Below the pieces are notes generated by a model. It did no database searches, was not told the DNA's origin, and worked only from the letters and a program-made list of their open reading frames with translations. Both the position numbers and the translations under genes were made by a program. A DNA stretch of 64,000 nucleotides from Porphyra umbilicalis (taxonomy: Eukaryota; Rhodophyta; Bangiophyceae; Bangiales; Bangiaceae). Numbering within the stretch: the first letter of the stretch is position 1; each line of letters starts with the position of its first letter. Of this stretch, positions 40,847 to 52,640 are shown piece by piece. The stretch spans positions 1 through 64,000 of the forward strand of contig KV919039.1 of the NCBI GenBank assembly GCA_002049455.2. The letters run 5' to 3'.

Positions 40847-41755
40847 CTATACAGCGCACACTTCCGCGGCCAAGCCGTCCAAGGCGACCCCCTCGTACGG
40901 CTCGTACCGTACCACCGCCTGCCCCGTCAAGCTCTCCACAGCCAACCGCCCGCGGAATTCCGCTGACCGCGCGTCGACGCGGAGGCCCGGCGCGAGCACT
41001 GAGCCGCTCACCTCTGTGTCGCGCAGCCGCAGGCGCCCCCCCCCACAGTACGAGTGCAACGTGCGCGACGCGTTGAGGGTGGCCATATCCACGCCCGCCC
41101 AGTCGGCGGACCGGAAGTGGTAGTTGATGACGACGCGGCGGGTGCCATAGTACTGGACCGACGACAGCGTCCGCGGCAGCGGGTGGGCGACCGCAAACAC
41201 GTCGACGCAGGCGTCGCCGGCGGAGGCGGGCGCGGGAAACAGCTTGAGCACCGAATCCTCCACCGCCACCCGCCCCGAGGCGGGGGTGCGGCACAGCGAC
41301 GCGCTCGCGCCAATGTGGGCCAACCGCGTCGCCCACCCGTCGACGCCCGTGCCGGCGGGCGCGCCGACGGTCACCCCGCGGCTCGCGTCGCCGCCGTCGG
41401 CGCACGGCGTGCCGACGGTGCGCTCGAGGGCCGAGTGCCGCCCGAGGGCGGCGCGCCCCTTGAGCACCCCGTGCCGCCCGTGCGCGGCGCCCGCCACGGC
41501 GAGCGCGGGGGCGGTGGGGTGGCACGGCCGCCCGCCACCGATGTCAAAGTCGACGAGATCCGCCGAGCCGAGGACGAGGGCGGGGCCCTCGAGCGTCGAC
41601 GTGGATAGCTGCAGATTGCCGTACGTTATCACGCCCCAGTCGCCAAAGGTCGGGGAGGGGGGGGAGGTGGGTGCCCCGCGGACGGCGGGGAGCAGCGCCG
41701 CTGCCGCCGCGGCTGCCGCGGCGAGCGCAGGCCACCTCAGACGCCAGGGGGGCAT
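40847..41755 (-). CDS. Secreted choice-of-anchor-A domain protein, 302 aa
   Basis: A single exon. The start at 41755 is set by a textbook signal peptide (Arg-containing n-region, then an Ala/Leu core, with cleavage likely after AVRG). From about residue 34 the protein follows the choice-of-anchor-A pattern: FGDWGVITYGNLQLSTSTLEGPALVLGSADLVDFDIGGG near the start, and at the end TRRVVINYHFRSADWAGV, TLHSYCGGGRLRLRDTEVSGSVLAPGLRVDA and EFRGRLAVESLTGQ, which is the characteristic 'GSILAPNA ... GQVIAKSL' closing block. Bacterial members are cell-surface proteins with different C-terminal anchors. Here there is no anchor, TM or LPXTG, so it should be secreted into the wall or matrix. Cysteines at conserved intervals suggest disulphides. 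The upstream AATAAA-like AT patch (41885) may belong to its promoter. Confidence 0.8.
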   Translation of the reverse strand: MPPWRLRWPALAAAAAAAAALLPAVRGAPTSPPSPTFGDWGVITYGNLQLSTSTLEGPALVLGSADLVDFDIGGGRPCHPTAPALAVAGAAHGRHGVLKGRAALGRHSALERTVGTPCADGGDASRGVTVGAPAGTGVDGWATRLAHIGASASLCRTPASGRVAVEDSVLKLFPAPASAGDACVDVFAVAHPLPRTLSSVQYYGTRRVVINYHFRSADWAGVDMATLNASRTLHSYCGGGRLRLRDTEVSGSVLAPGLRVDARSAEFRGRLAVESLTGQAVVRYEPYEGVALDGLAAEVCAV

Positions 41756-42155
41756 GGCGCCGCCACACCGCCGGCCGGGACGGCCAGCAGCGGCCGTGGA
41801 GGGTCGGGGGGGGAAGGGAAACAAAGACCGCGGCGGTGGGGGTCGTCGTCGGTTGCGTCGGGCCTTGGCGCCAACAAACAAAAAAGAATAAAGGGCAGCA
41901 CGGGACGTCGACCAAAAGGGCGAGACCCAAATTGACAACAGACGATGTGCCGCAGAAAGACTTGCCAGCGCCGTAGGAGACGGCGCGTTCCTCGCTCGCA
42001 CGCCGGCCGCGGCCGGCTGGGTGGTGTGCAGCAGACACCGCTCGACAAGGAGGACCAGCGTCCCCTGCGCTCCCCACCCAAACGCCGCGCCGTGCGGTCG
42101 GGCAAGGCGGCTGCCTGCGACCGTTACAGTATGGGCCTGCCAGCCGCGTCGACAG

Positions 42156-43294
42156 TAGGGATGGGCAAGTGATTAATTGGAATCGGGTATAAATCGATTA
42201 ATCGGGCCGAAAAAAAAGATCGACAGAATATCGATTTAGGAGTCGAGAAATCGGGGCAACCGATTTTCAAAAAAATATGAGAATATAAATATTACCGGAG
42301 CACATAATTGACACCACTTCGGACTCAGACCACCAGACTTAGCCGTCATCGGTCACTTCAGAGCTGGTGGCTCGCCGAGCTGACGCTTGGCAACCGCTGG
42401 TTGCTCTCGCTCATTCGTGCGAGGATACGTAACGCGATGCGGCCAGAATGCTGTGGGATGGTTCCATCGGGCACTGAAGTCTGGGTGCAGCGTTGACAGC
42501 TTGTCTTCGAACCCCTACACCGTCCGTACACAGGCTCTCGTCACCGACTGCGGTTCCCTCCACTACCCCACGACTTTCTTGAAGCGCATCACGGGTTCAT
42601 GCCTGACGTCCAACACCCCTGACCATGTCGACGCTGTCTGTGCCGCCCGAGTCGAGCCAGGCCGCCACAGTGCCCAGCGCTGGCCCCTCTGCCCAGTGCG
42701 CTGGCGGCCTTTCCCATGCACAAGAATCAGACTGGCGGTCGGGCGACGGTTTCCGGTGGGGGCCAGTGCCTATGGTGAAGAAGAGGAGTTCTGTCTATGC
42801 GTACTTCGGCATCGAGTACAAGGACCCACGGGGAGTGATGGTCGTGTTATATAGATAAGCACGCTCTCGGACCTAACGCGGTTGAACGCCAATGGTGCAC
42901 GCCAGAGGGAGGCGCCGAGAAGCGACGGGGGGGTGCGGGGGAGGCGCCGAGAGGCAAGGCTGGGAGCGGGGGAGGCGCCGAAGAGCAAGGCGGGGAGCGG
43001 GGGTGACTCAGAAGAGCAAGGCAGGGTGCTGGGGACCCGAAGAAAGGAACGACCGGGACCAGCGCGAGGGTGTTGCTGGACATGCACGAATGGGTGGACG
43101 ATTACGCGTACCGTCGATAACTACGAGAGCAACAGTCAAAGACAAGTGCCTGCAGAGTCACCTCCATCCACCTGTTTTCCGCTGCGTGCAAGCCTCGCTG
43201 GCGGCAGGTGAAAAAATCGATTTGAAATCGATCATCGGTTGTGACTGAAGCCCAATTTATCGATTTAGCCCAGCCAACCGATTGCCCACCCCTA
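42156..43294. mobile_element. hAT deletion derivative with perfect 8-bp TSD, 1139 bp
   Basis: Starts TAGGGATGGGCAA and ends with the near-complement of TAGGGGTGGGCAA. It is flanked by identical 8-mers GTCGACAG at 42148-42155 and 43295-43302. AT-rich subterminal parts with repeated ATCGATT motifs and a GC-rich minisatellite (about 42900-43040, units with GGAGGCGCCGA) make up the interior. One internal frame keeps only the start of a transposase. The perfect duplication suggests a young insertion. Confidence 0.9.
42625..42858 (+). pseudogene. Truncated start of a hAT transposase
   Basis: A 77-codon frame inside the hAT derivative. The end, KRSSVYAYFGIEYKDPRG, resembles the 'S-x-V-W-x-x-F' opening of a BED-type zinc finger in hAT transposases. 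The frame then stops before any Cys pair, as expected for an internal-deletion derivative. Confidence 0.5.
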
Positions 43295-43321
43295 GTCGAC
43301 AGCTTTGACCACCAACGGACC

Positions 43322-43370
43322 GCGCTTTGGGCCCCCTCGCGACATCATGTCGCGAGGGGGCCCAAAGCGC
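43322..43370. repeat. Perfect 49-bp palindrome (24-bp arms, 1-nt centre)
   Basis: Arms from GCGCTTTGGGCC to CGCGACAT are exact reverse complements around a single C at 43346. It starts 20 bp after the hAT target duplication. A 13-bp palindrome TGACATGATGTCA follows at 43371-43383. It would form a very stable hairpin in RNA or a cruciform in DNA. Confidence 0.9.
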
Positions 43371-43383
43371 TGACATGATGTCA

Positions 43384-44329
43384 AGATTGGCAGCTGGGCG
43401 CATGTAAGAACCCAGACGTCTGACCCGTTGCCGTCAGCCGGCGGCCAGGCCATAGAATCGAATGACAATTTCACCACCCATTTTAAGTACGCACATGCAC
43501 TGTATTTGATCCCTCCCCCACGCCCAGTTAAGGGCGAACATTAGGATGCAGACACGTTGCAGCCTTACAGCGTACACGTGAAACTTGTACCATCTCCACG
43601 GTACCAAGAGGCGTACACATAAGAAGCGCAAAAAGCAGGTAAAAAGCAGATACTTCTTTTACTGATGGTGACGTACAATGATAGAGAAGCTTGTGGTGCA
43701 CAATGCTGCGTGGTTTGTAACCCACTTTCGACGTCCTCGTTTTCTTGTAGCTGCTGCTCTTCTCACGCTACATCTGATGAGAAGATTGTCCCACCTTGAC
43801 GCATTGATGTCACCTCGTTCCCCACGTCCAGTTAGCACTGGGTGGTTTATCTCGTAGTGCATGTGGTTGGCTGGTCTCTTAAATTCTCTCTGACTATTGG
43901 CCGAAGCGGCAGATGTCAGCATTGACCTGCTGAGATTGCCGTCCCACCACGATGTTTCACAACCCTTGAGACTCGGCCGCCTCCGTAGACCCCTCTGATG
44001 GGCCATGTTGCGACGTGGCACACTGAAATCAAAATATGTCCAGGACGTCTTCAGCGGACGCTGCTAAAGATGGGTGACTGACTGATGCCTCTCCGACCCT
44101 TCGGCGGGATCGCACCTCTCTTACGAGGCATTTCATACCCAGTGTGCTGTCAAGAGAGGTGGTGTTGGGTGGCGTGCATGCAGACGCGGGTTACTACCAG
44201 AGTATTAGTGGCGTCACGAGCAATGTAGTGGGTCTTACGCCTGGTTTCGACTGGGGGCGAAGGCAGAGCGGTGCCACAATGTTGAATCAGGCAAGATAAG
44301 CAACTGACTCGCGACTACCTCTTCGTTGA
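43384..44329. other. Gap, 3' flank of the large DDE transposase
   Basis: Moderate-GC DNA with short frames. No inverted terminal repeat could be paired with the other side of the transposase. Confidence 0.4.
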
Positions 44330-47042
44330 CTATCCTACTGCGACGCCACACGCGCTAAAAATTTTCTTCACCGTCCGATCGCCCTCCTTAAATACCGCTT
44401 TGGCCCATTGCCGCCCCTCCTTGATCGCCTGTTCTACAGTGGCCACGCACTGCGGCTCACTGCCCCTTGTCTTGTTCTCTCTCTTTCGCTTGTCACCGCT
44501 CTTTCGCGCCCTTCGTGCGCCCTCTCTCGCGGGTTTGCGCGCCGTCGGTCGCACCAGGTTAGCATCGCTCGCCTCTCTCGCCACAGCCATAGCCCGAACG
44601 AGATTGGCACAGGAGCCCACTTCCGTCTCCACGGTGTACTTGGCAGTATTCTGATTAAGGAATCCATGCCGAGACTCCACCGCCTGCTCCCCATACAGCG
44701 CAATACTGCCAAAGCGCTCAAGAAAGTCGGGGGCGTGGTGCAACACGATGTGGGGTTTCGGCGACACCGAAACCCAGGGGAAGCCGCGCTTCATCAGTTG
44801 CACAAAGTCACGTGCATTAGCTCGAAGCTGGCGTACCTCATTGGCTTCCACCAATGCCGCCCGGCTCATTTTCCGCCCCAGCCGGCCCCACAGGATCCAC
44901 AGGCGATTGTAGGCTTGGTGGTGCCGCTCTGGGACTAAGCCCAGAATAGTGCGACACACCACGTCACTAGCGGCCGCAATCGTGCGGCAGTCTCGTCCAA
45001 TGAAGACCCCGCCATGGTAGGGGGCAGGGCTAACACGTACGGCGCAGCGTAACGTCTCTGCAAGGGAGTAGGCAAATACCTTGCCGTCGGTACCTCTGCG
45101 ACACGAGATGACCAACTCCACGGCTAGCTGCAACAGTCGAAGCGTAATTCCGAGCAACAGGTGCAGGGGAAGCGGAGCAATCTGCCGCGGATCAATCGTG
45201 AAGAGGGGGGGGCGAACGATTGACAGGTGGTCCACTTGGGACAAATCGGCGATCCGCTGGCCCGGCTCGGCGGCTGGCGCGCCAGCAGCCATCATTCGCA
45301 CCAAATGAGCAGCCATTCGGGGATGCGAAGGCCTTAACGTGTCCACATCGTGCAATGTGCCGACAACGCTGTCCAGGGCAGCATTAGCCGCGCTTGGGGA
45401 ACTTGTTCTCAGGCAATTGAGGCGTGCATTGTGGCACTCGGCCCCTTGTGCCCGTGCATCGTGCATAGCGTAGTCCCCAGAGAGGAATAGCCGCACTGCA
45501 CGCCGCACGCCGTCGACGACCACGCCCTCGCGCACGAGCTGCCGATCTTGCTCGAGGTGCGTCCCCAGCATCTGAGACACCTCCTCGTACTTGTCCGTCG
45601 TCGCCGGGCACACCGCCACCAGGATAATGTTCCCCAACCTTTGCGGCAGGTGCTGTTTGATGGCCCCCAAAACGATCTTCACCGAGCTGGGTGAGCCCCC
45701 TTTGTCCACCGCGAGGGTCCGATGTACATCTTTCACGCTCGCAGGGGGAGCGGCGGCGCTGGGCGTCGTCGGTGGGGCGGGGCTCGTACTCGACGGTCTG
45801 CAAGATAGGCTGCAGATTCTCGTCTAGTAATAGCCGCTCCACAAAGGAGTTAGATGCCGACAGCGCCGCGAGCTTCTCCTGCGCCGCAGCCTTAACGTCG
45901 ACCAAATGGGCACCGCTGGATGTCACGATGACGCGCTTCGCTGGGAGCCGAGCCAGCCGCTCGCAACACGCCCGTAGGGCGGGAACACTCGCGAGACCGA
46001 CTCGTGACCCATCCAGCCCCATGCGGACCCCGTTGAATGCCGTCGGGCTAACGCCGTACCACAAAATAAGCCCGAGCTGCTGCTTGGGGCTTGCCGTAAT
46101 AGGCGCGAACGGAGCTAAGCGGCTGCCCACTGGGCATCCGTCGCTTCCAATGTTGACGTTGATTGAACCAGCAGTGACCGCACCACTGAACTTGGCCCCA
46201 AAAGCGTCCGTCAACAAATTTAAGCCGTTGGCTAAGCTTTTGTACATCTGGCTCCTCTGCACGAAAGTCTTGCGAGGGGTGACCTTGCGTTTGTAGACAG
46301 TCTCACGCCCATTGGCCAGCGGTACGCGAATCTCGGGTGGAGTGCCGCCGCGTACAAACAAGGAGTTGGCGACGGCCTGCAGCACAGGCCCATCCCGGTC
46401 ACTCAACCACGCCCGACGGTGTAAGGCCTCCAGGAAACTAGTGCAGGTCTGGGGTTGCGCTGGCGCGCCAGCGCAGACCACGAGTGCTGTCAGCAGACGC
46501 ACGCGCAGGTCAGCCGCCTTACACGTGACCAGCGCTGCCCAGTATGTGGCACGCTCTAGCGCCCTCTCGAGATACGAGAGGCGCTCTCGAAGGGCACAAC
46601 AAGCTTGGCATTCCCCATCAATTGGCGTCGTAGTCTTGTGAGCAGCCGAATCAGCACCCAAACCACGATCCCGAGATGCAGTTGGGGCGGCCGGTTGCAA
46701 TAGAGGCGCCACTAGCGACGCTTGGGCTCGTCTGCAACCGGCTCCTGCTGCTCTGGCAGCTCCGCAGGGCTTAAATCGTTTGTTCCTGAAATAGCAGCGG
46801 TCGCAAATACCGAGGGGCACGCCAGAGCCGTCCATACCGGCCGACACCTTGCACTTAACGTCTGGTAGTGTGCTGACAGAGTCGAAGAGGGCGCTGTCAA
46901 TGTTACCCTGTGCCCACTCGCGCCACTCCTGCAAACCATGACATGGCGTTAGGAACATGTGGTTGCAGCCAGTGCAGCTGTACGCCCATGCAGCCTTCGG
47001 AAAGGCCATTCTCACGTCTGAGACCGAGACGCTGTTGAGCAA
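44330..47042 (-). CDS. Large DDE-type transposase, unassigned group
   Basis: Two overlapping minus-strand frames make one protein. The first (47042 to about 45770) has an N-terminal Cys-rich part (YSCTGCNHMF, GICDRCYF, ECQACCALRERLSYLERAL), a winged-helix-like region and GVSPTAFNGVRMG. The second (about 45770 to 44330) carries the likely catalytic core: AVDKGGSPSSVKIVLG (first Asp), LSGDYAMHDARAQGAECHNARLNCLR (second Asp with a Cys/His patch) and HIVLHHAPDFLERFGSIALYGEQAVESRHGFLNQ (Glu). This D-D-E layout with HH and E-x3-H resembles multicopy transposases in cnidarians and nematodes and is reminiscent of the KDZ/Plavaka-like groups; I cannot assign it. The frame change near 45740-45790 may be a short intron or a frameshift. 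A further 5' exon with CVMCNEQW-CTLC may lie at 47043-47285. Confidence 0.65.
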
Positions 47043-48632
47043 TCAAGGTACAGCAGAAAAAGCGAAACAGATACATGGCGCCAGAAGCGTTAGATTGTGT
47101 GGATTACATAACGTGCAGTTGAGTGCACTAAGTGCTGCGTCCTGCTCAAGGGAGCAGCGCCACTGCTCATTGCACATTACGCACGCTGGGAAGTAATTGT
47201 ACCTCTGGAGGGTGCGCTTGATCCCCATCTTCAAAATTCTGGAAGTACTGCCTCCTGCGAACAGAGGAGTGTCTACTGGCGGCAAGGCAAGGAATCAACA
47301 GTGCGCCCAATACTGCGCAGGAAGGAGTGCTTGTGTCAGAATCAACTACATGACATATATACAGCTGCACGGACGGCAGACGAGCGAAGCAAGAAGGATC
47401 GACCGAAGCTTAATCAGGCTGCAGATACGAGGATATCAGCATGCATAAGTGGAATGGCACTGACATACCGTGATGCAAGGCCAAGGCCCACTGGAAGCGC
47501 AGGACACGAGACTGGTCACGGATCTGTTGGACATGGTTTTGCAGGCGACCACTGTCAACAGTCTTTGATCCGTGTAGGGCACAGCTTCAAGAGAGAGTCG
47601 AATTCTCGACGCCGTCGGCCCGCGAATAGAAGGGCGGTATCAATTGGGATGACAACCGCGCTCAACAGCTCAGAAACGCCGGGGGTCAAACCCTTGTCAC
47701 AGTGTCGCAATCCTTGCCAATAAGGCGTCGCGACAGCGACCCTCTTCTCCACTCAGAAAGCTCCACGTCGTGCATTTATTTTCGTAGAGTTCTGTAATGC
47801 TGCAAGTACTATGAGACTGGTTAACTGGCCGTGTCCCCATCCGTATCATTGAACCCAAGCTACTACCCCCCACGTGTTTCGATCACAGGCTCATCCAAAA
47901 AAGAAAACCACCCAGAGTCATCATAGTGCTCAACATGGCCTGGTCTGCAACGAGCGTGATCGCGATCCAGCTTGCTCCAGATCGACGCGATTCGCACGGT
48001 TCAGCAGGTAAACTTTCGATATGACGCATATTGGAAAATTAACGTGTGCTGTGAATGCCCCGAGACGCCCTAATCCGCCTGCTGCCAGCTACGGTTGGGA
48101 CACGTCTTCAGAAAGCCGGTTCCAACCGCTGGACAAATGAAAAGTGTCTGACACCTACCAATCTGGCCAATGAATGGCCGGTAAGCCTAACGTCTATCCC
48201 ATTCAATTTGACACCTGCTGTTTTGGACCCCATCGTTGGCGTGCTTGCTGCAAACGGTTTCAAATTTTGTAGTGACATTCGATGACGGGATCCGCGTGAG
48301 CACACCAAAAATCACGTCGAGAAGCGCAGTTCATCGGCCGCTGTGGTGTGTACACCTCCGGCGGCATCGATCTGGTCACACCGATATCGTCCGTTCCGGA
48401 CCATCTCACATTTGGTCGAATCCGACTCGAGCTTGATCCCAACTTGAGGGGCTACTTTACGCAGATTTAACAGAGACAAGAGATCAACACGCGATGGTCG
48501 CGCGACCACATTCCAGGATCTTCGATGCCGGAAGCGTCGCGCATCGTAAATTGAAGCGCTGGCGCCAAGCAAGCCGTCTTGACATGCTAAAATCTGTGAC
48601 TCCCTCAAAACATTTCCCTGTCAACGCCCAAA
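47043..48632. other. Gap with possible 5' exon of the DDE transposase
   Basis: Minus-strand frame 47043-47285 contains two Cys pairs (ACVMC, CTLC) and precedes the transposase ORF, so it may be its upstream exon. The rest is moderate GC without domains. Confidence 0.35.
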
Positions 48633-48989
48633 TCAAAGCATGCCCACGCCGACAAAGTCACATTCACTCCGCGTCCTCCTCATCCACGTCCCCCTCATCC
48701 TCCCCATCCTCCTCACTGGAGCTACAACCGTCCACACCCGGTTCCCCGACAAGGGCCGAGTATCGGCATACTCCCCGTGCGCGATACGGAGAACCGTGCC
48801 GCGGCTCAGCCCAGTCGCCGCCGCCGTGCGGTCGACGGGCTGCTCCAGCATCTCTGCGGCATGGTCTTCACGTTCTGATGCATAAAAGGCACGCAGCCTA
48901 CCAACAAGAAGCACAACATCGAATGTGATGAGGCGCACCGCGCGCACGCGCGTGCGCGGCATCCGCGCAACCGCACGCGTGGTCGGCAT
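48633..48989 (-). pseudogene. Tc1/mariner-type HTH fragment
   Basis: A 118-codon frame. The stretch EQPVDRTAAATGLSRGTVLRIAHGE looks like the DNA-binding helix-turn-helix found at the N-terminus of DDE_3-type Tc1/mariner transposases ('V.RTAAATGVS..TV.RI'). No catalytic domain follows on either side, so it is a fragment. Confidence 0.5.
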
Positions 48990-49131
48990 TGCGACTCACT
49001 GCGCAATGTAGAACAACTACGTAGCCACGGTCCCGATGAGGGAAGTATCCCACCGCTGTCGCCCCAAGAACGTGCCCCCTGTAGGATCACCCGATCCGGG
49101 AAGAGAGGCCGCCAAAGGTACAACACCAAAG
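48990..49131. other. Spacer between HTH fragment and hairpin repeat
   Basis: A short unique spacer with no recognisable feature. Confidence 0.4.
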
Positions 49132-49250
49132 GGCACCGTTTACTAGCCGGCGACGACAGTGCCTCCCACCGTCGTCGCCCTTCGTCCTAAAAGGGCGGAA
49201 ATTATTGCGTGGGCCCAATTCCCCGAATGGAAATTGGCCCGCGGCGCCGA
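49132..49250 (+). repeat. Structured dispersed repeat, copy 1
   Basis: Shares GGCAC-GTTTACT-GCCGGCG and the following ~55 bp with 63513-63590. It contains a hairpin of 13 bp with one mismatch (49149-49179, CCTCC loop), an overlapping CGCCCTT/AAGGGCG pair, and a second, bulged hairpin around 49207-49247. Confidence 0.75.
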
Positions 49251-52200
49251 CCAATCAATGCAACTAAATACACTACAAGACAAGTCCCCCAATGCGGTAA
49301 GTGCAGACGAGGGGGATCGCGGCCGCCGGGCAGCGCCTGACGCGGCGGCCCCTGGCGTTGCCACGCGGTGGCGCGCGCGCGCCACATAACTGCCACGCCC
49401 AGCGGTGCCCTGACAGCCGTCCGCCCCTGGCCCGGGCGTCCGCGCCCCCTGACAGCTGCCCAGGCCTCGCCGAGGAGCCACCGAAGAAGGCGTGGCCGGC
49501 GTGCAGTCCCCCTCGCCGCTTTCCACCCGCGGGCCGCGTCCACCCAGCCCCCTCTGGGGGCTGTCAGCACCACTCCCCGCCGGGGTTGCTACACGCAAGG
49601 CAACACCAAGAGCACTCAGACGCCTGCAGATTGGGGGTCGGGGGCGCAGGGGGGCGTGGAGGGTAGGAGCTTTGGGAGAAAGTGCGGGGCGGAGGGGCGC
49701 GCGGGGTACCAGAAGGGCACGACACAGTCGGGGGCGGCCGTGGCGCGAGTCGCAGCGCACGGGCTCAGTCGGCCACAGCAGCCCGCAGTGTGCAAGGCTG
49801 GGGCAAAGAAAGCGCGCGCGCGCAAAGCTCCTGATTGCCCAGGCTCGCCGACCTCGGATAAAAAACGCGCACTTGGCGGATCAAGAAAGATTTAAAGTAG
49901 CCCCACAGTTCGAATGGATAATTTTTAATCATTGCAGTTTTTTGGTGCTTCTTCGCTACGACCGTCTTGGCAGGCCTCTGCAGACCTTCATGTCAGCTGA
50001 AGTACCGCGACCACTGGCCAGTATGATTCGATTGGATATAGGGACATCGGCTGAAGGCCAAATTCCTTGTTGGTGTCATTTCTCGTCGGGTAGGGACGGC
50101 AGGAAGCCCCCAGAGAGAGGTTTGTGCTGTGTACAGGCACGATGATGAGACGTCTCTCGAATGCCTATGTTTTCCATTGTTTGAAACAAGGATGTTGAGT
50201 GGGTCTCTATTGCGCACGAGAAATCCGCTTGCAAAAAGCTGTTGATGCGGCCGAGCGATGGCCAGGCAAGAAAACTCCTCTTCTCGGGGGTCTACTAGAA
50301 TGGGATAGACTCTTTCATGTCCGACTCAGGGGTGTCTTAACTAGGCGTTCAGCCAGATTTCTGATGGCCACCCCGAGCCTGGGCGTGTCACGCTGGCGGC
50401 CCCCCGCCGCGGCGGCGCGGCCGCGCCGCGTGCGGTATCATCCAGCACGCGCATGCGCTGTCCCCGCTGCCGCCGCCAGCGGCCCCGTCGGCCACTTCGC
50501 GGTCGGTCAGGCGGAGCCACCCCCTTTCGCAGGCTTGCGGCTGACGCCTTGATGCTGCCGCCACCGCCCGCGGATGAGAGGTAGCCCGGGCCCTTTGTGG
50601 CCGATCGTCCGTGGCCGGCCGCGGCTCCCGGCCGGCACTGGCCGAGCCGTCCCAGACGTCCCATGGTGGATCGACTTGCACTCCCTCGTGGCCCCCGCCG
50701 CTGGTCAATCCCCGTTGCTCGTCGGGCTGCGGTGGAAACGGGTCGACGCAGCCGTCGCCGCTGCGGTGTTGGCGCCCCAACGCTTGCACAGTGCCGGCGC
50801 GGCTCCTCCCAGTCGCCCCGGCTAGCGGGATGTCGCCGGCACACCGATCCAGGCCGACGACCGCGCGGTGGGGTGCCTGCTACTCGACCCTCCTCGACGG
50901 ACCCCTCCTCAATGGACCCCGCCCTTGCAGTGTTGCCGGCGGTGGAGGTTCTCGCCCGGCGCTCCCTGTCGCCATCGCCGCGCCAGCCGCGCGCGGCGGC
51001 GCCGCACCCCACGGCGCGACGCACGGCGGTGAAAGCGGGGGCGCTCGAGCACCTCCGCGTCGGAGCCGCGTCGATGGCCGGGGGGGGAGCGCGTGCGGGG
51101 GCCCCCCCTGAGTCTTGTCGCCGCCGCCCGCCGTCGAGGCGCCGCCGCGCCCGGCCGCGCCGCCGGCCCGCCCCGCGCAGCGGCGATGCGGGGCGGACGA
51201 CCTCCTTTTTGGCGCAGATCATGCCACGTGGGTATTGATACGCCAGCATTTTTCAAGGAAATAGGCGAATAATCTAGGACAGATCAGCAACCAATCGATC
51301 AGATCGCTGCTCTGTCGCAGATTGATTACAGTTGATCGAACGCGTGCGCGGTCTCCACCGGTGGACAGGTTGCACGCCCAGTCAAGCCTGCCTCAAGCGG
51401 CTCTTTTCGATTTCTGGACACTCCATTGGGTGGCACAACCGACTGATGCCTTCGATTGGCTGGTACGGCGGTTGTCGGCTGAGTTCAGGTTCTCTCCACT
51501 TCTTCCCCTCCACAACGCTCAGGCCCGTTCGCAGTTGCAAACCGTGTGACGGTGTAACGGCGTGACGGCGGTATATATCTATGTTATAAAGCGGGGTATG
51601 ATAGTCAATCGGCGGACTCCCGGCGGACTGGTATGATTAGCGGAAATCCACATTGGTCCGACGACCGCGCGCCGACGTCGCGGGGTAGAAAAGGGGCCTC
51701 TGGAGCCTCTGCACGCGAGGGGCGGGGCCGCGCCACTCGGTCGCTCGCCAGCGACCCGACGACCGCCTGTGCGGCCCCTCGGCCGGTGCGGTCGTGGCCC
51801 GACCGTTGCTCGCGCGGGACGCAGCCAGCAGCACTGCGGCCACGCTTCCGCGTGCCACGGCTCGGCCACTGGTCAGCGGCGGCGCTGTCGCCGACCGCCA
51901 GCACAGCACGGTGTGGGCCCGGACCGAGCGCCGCCGTCGCCGCGCAGGCGCAAGTTGTCAGACACCGCCTTTGCGGGAGCGTGTGCATCTGGGTGCGGCT
52001 GCACACGGTCGTCGGGTGGCGGGTGGGGGGGGGGAGCGGCGGGGCGCGACGCCGTCGGGTGCTGCTGGTGTGCGCGCAGGGGGGTGGCACACGCACACCA
52101 CCAAGGGCACCACACACGGCGCACCCAACCCCATGACCGACTGATGTGCACTCCTCAACTCCAATAGGCTCCTCCCCTGGCCAGCCCGGGGGTGGGTGGG

Positions 52201-52585
52201 GGGCGAGAGGTGGATCGTCTGCGAAGGCCTTTAACGATTCTCTGCAGAATATATTCACACGAGGTACCCACCCAAGCGTATTCGACTGGCGACGTGAGGT
52301 GATGGCATGCTCATGAGGTGCGTGCATGCCTGATGAGGTGCTGAGGCGTCATTGCTTTTAGCTTAAATCCTGCGCTCTTTCGGAAACCCGTACCATTTTC
52401 TGGGAAAAAAATCTTGAGGGGAGCCGCGCGGGGCCCGCGGAGAATCTGCCGATCCGCGGCTCCTTTCGCCACTGGGGTGTTGCAAGCGATGCTAGGCTCG
52501 GGCCCGGACTCGATCGGCGCACACTCCCAGCCGCACACGGCAGCCTGCGCGTGCCTGTGTGGGCGAGTGTGGGTTGCCGGCCGGC
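49251..52585. other. Long GC-rich, gene-poor stretch
   Basis: 49.3-49.9, 50.3-51.2 and 51.6-52.2 kb are GC islands with overlapping frames on both strands. They are separated by AT-richer DNA at 49.9-50.3 and 51.2-51.6 kb. None of the frames has a domain. A TATATATC patch lies near 51572. No inverted ends could be fixed. Confidence 0.4.
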
Positions 52586-52640
52586 GGCCGGGGGGGGGCG
52601 GGCCGTCTGGTGCGCCAGACGGCCCACCCCCCCCCCGGCC
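52586..52640. repeat. 55-bp foldback with 25-26-bp arms
   Basis: Arms 52586-52610 and 52615-52640 are near-perfect complements around TGCG (…GGGCCGTCTGG / CCAGACGGCCC…). They differ by one mismatch and one extra C in a homopolymer. Confidence 0.85.
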
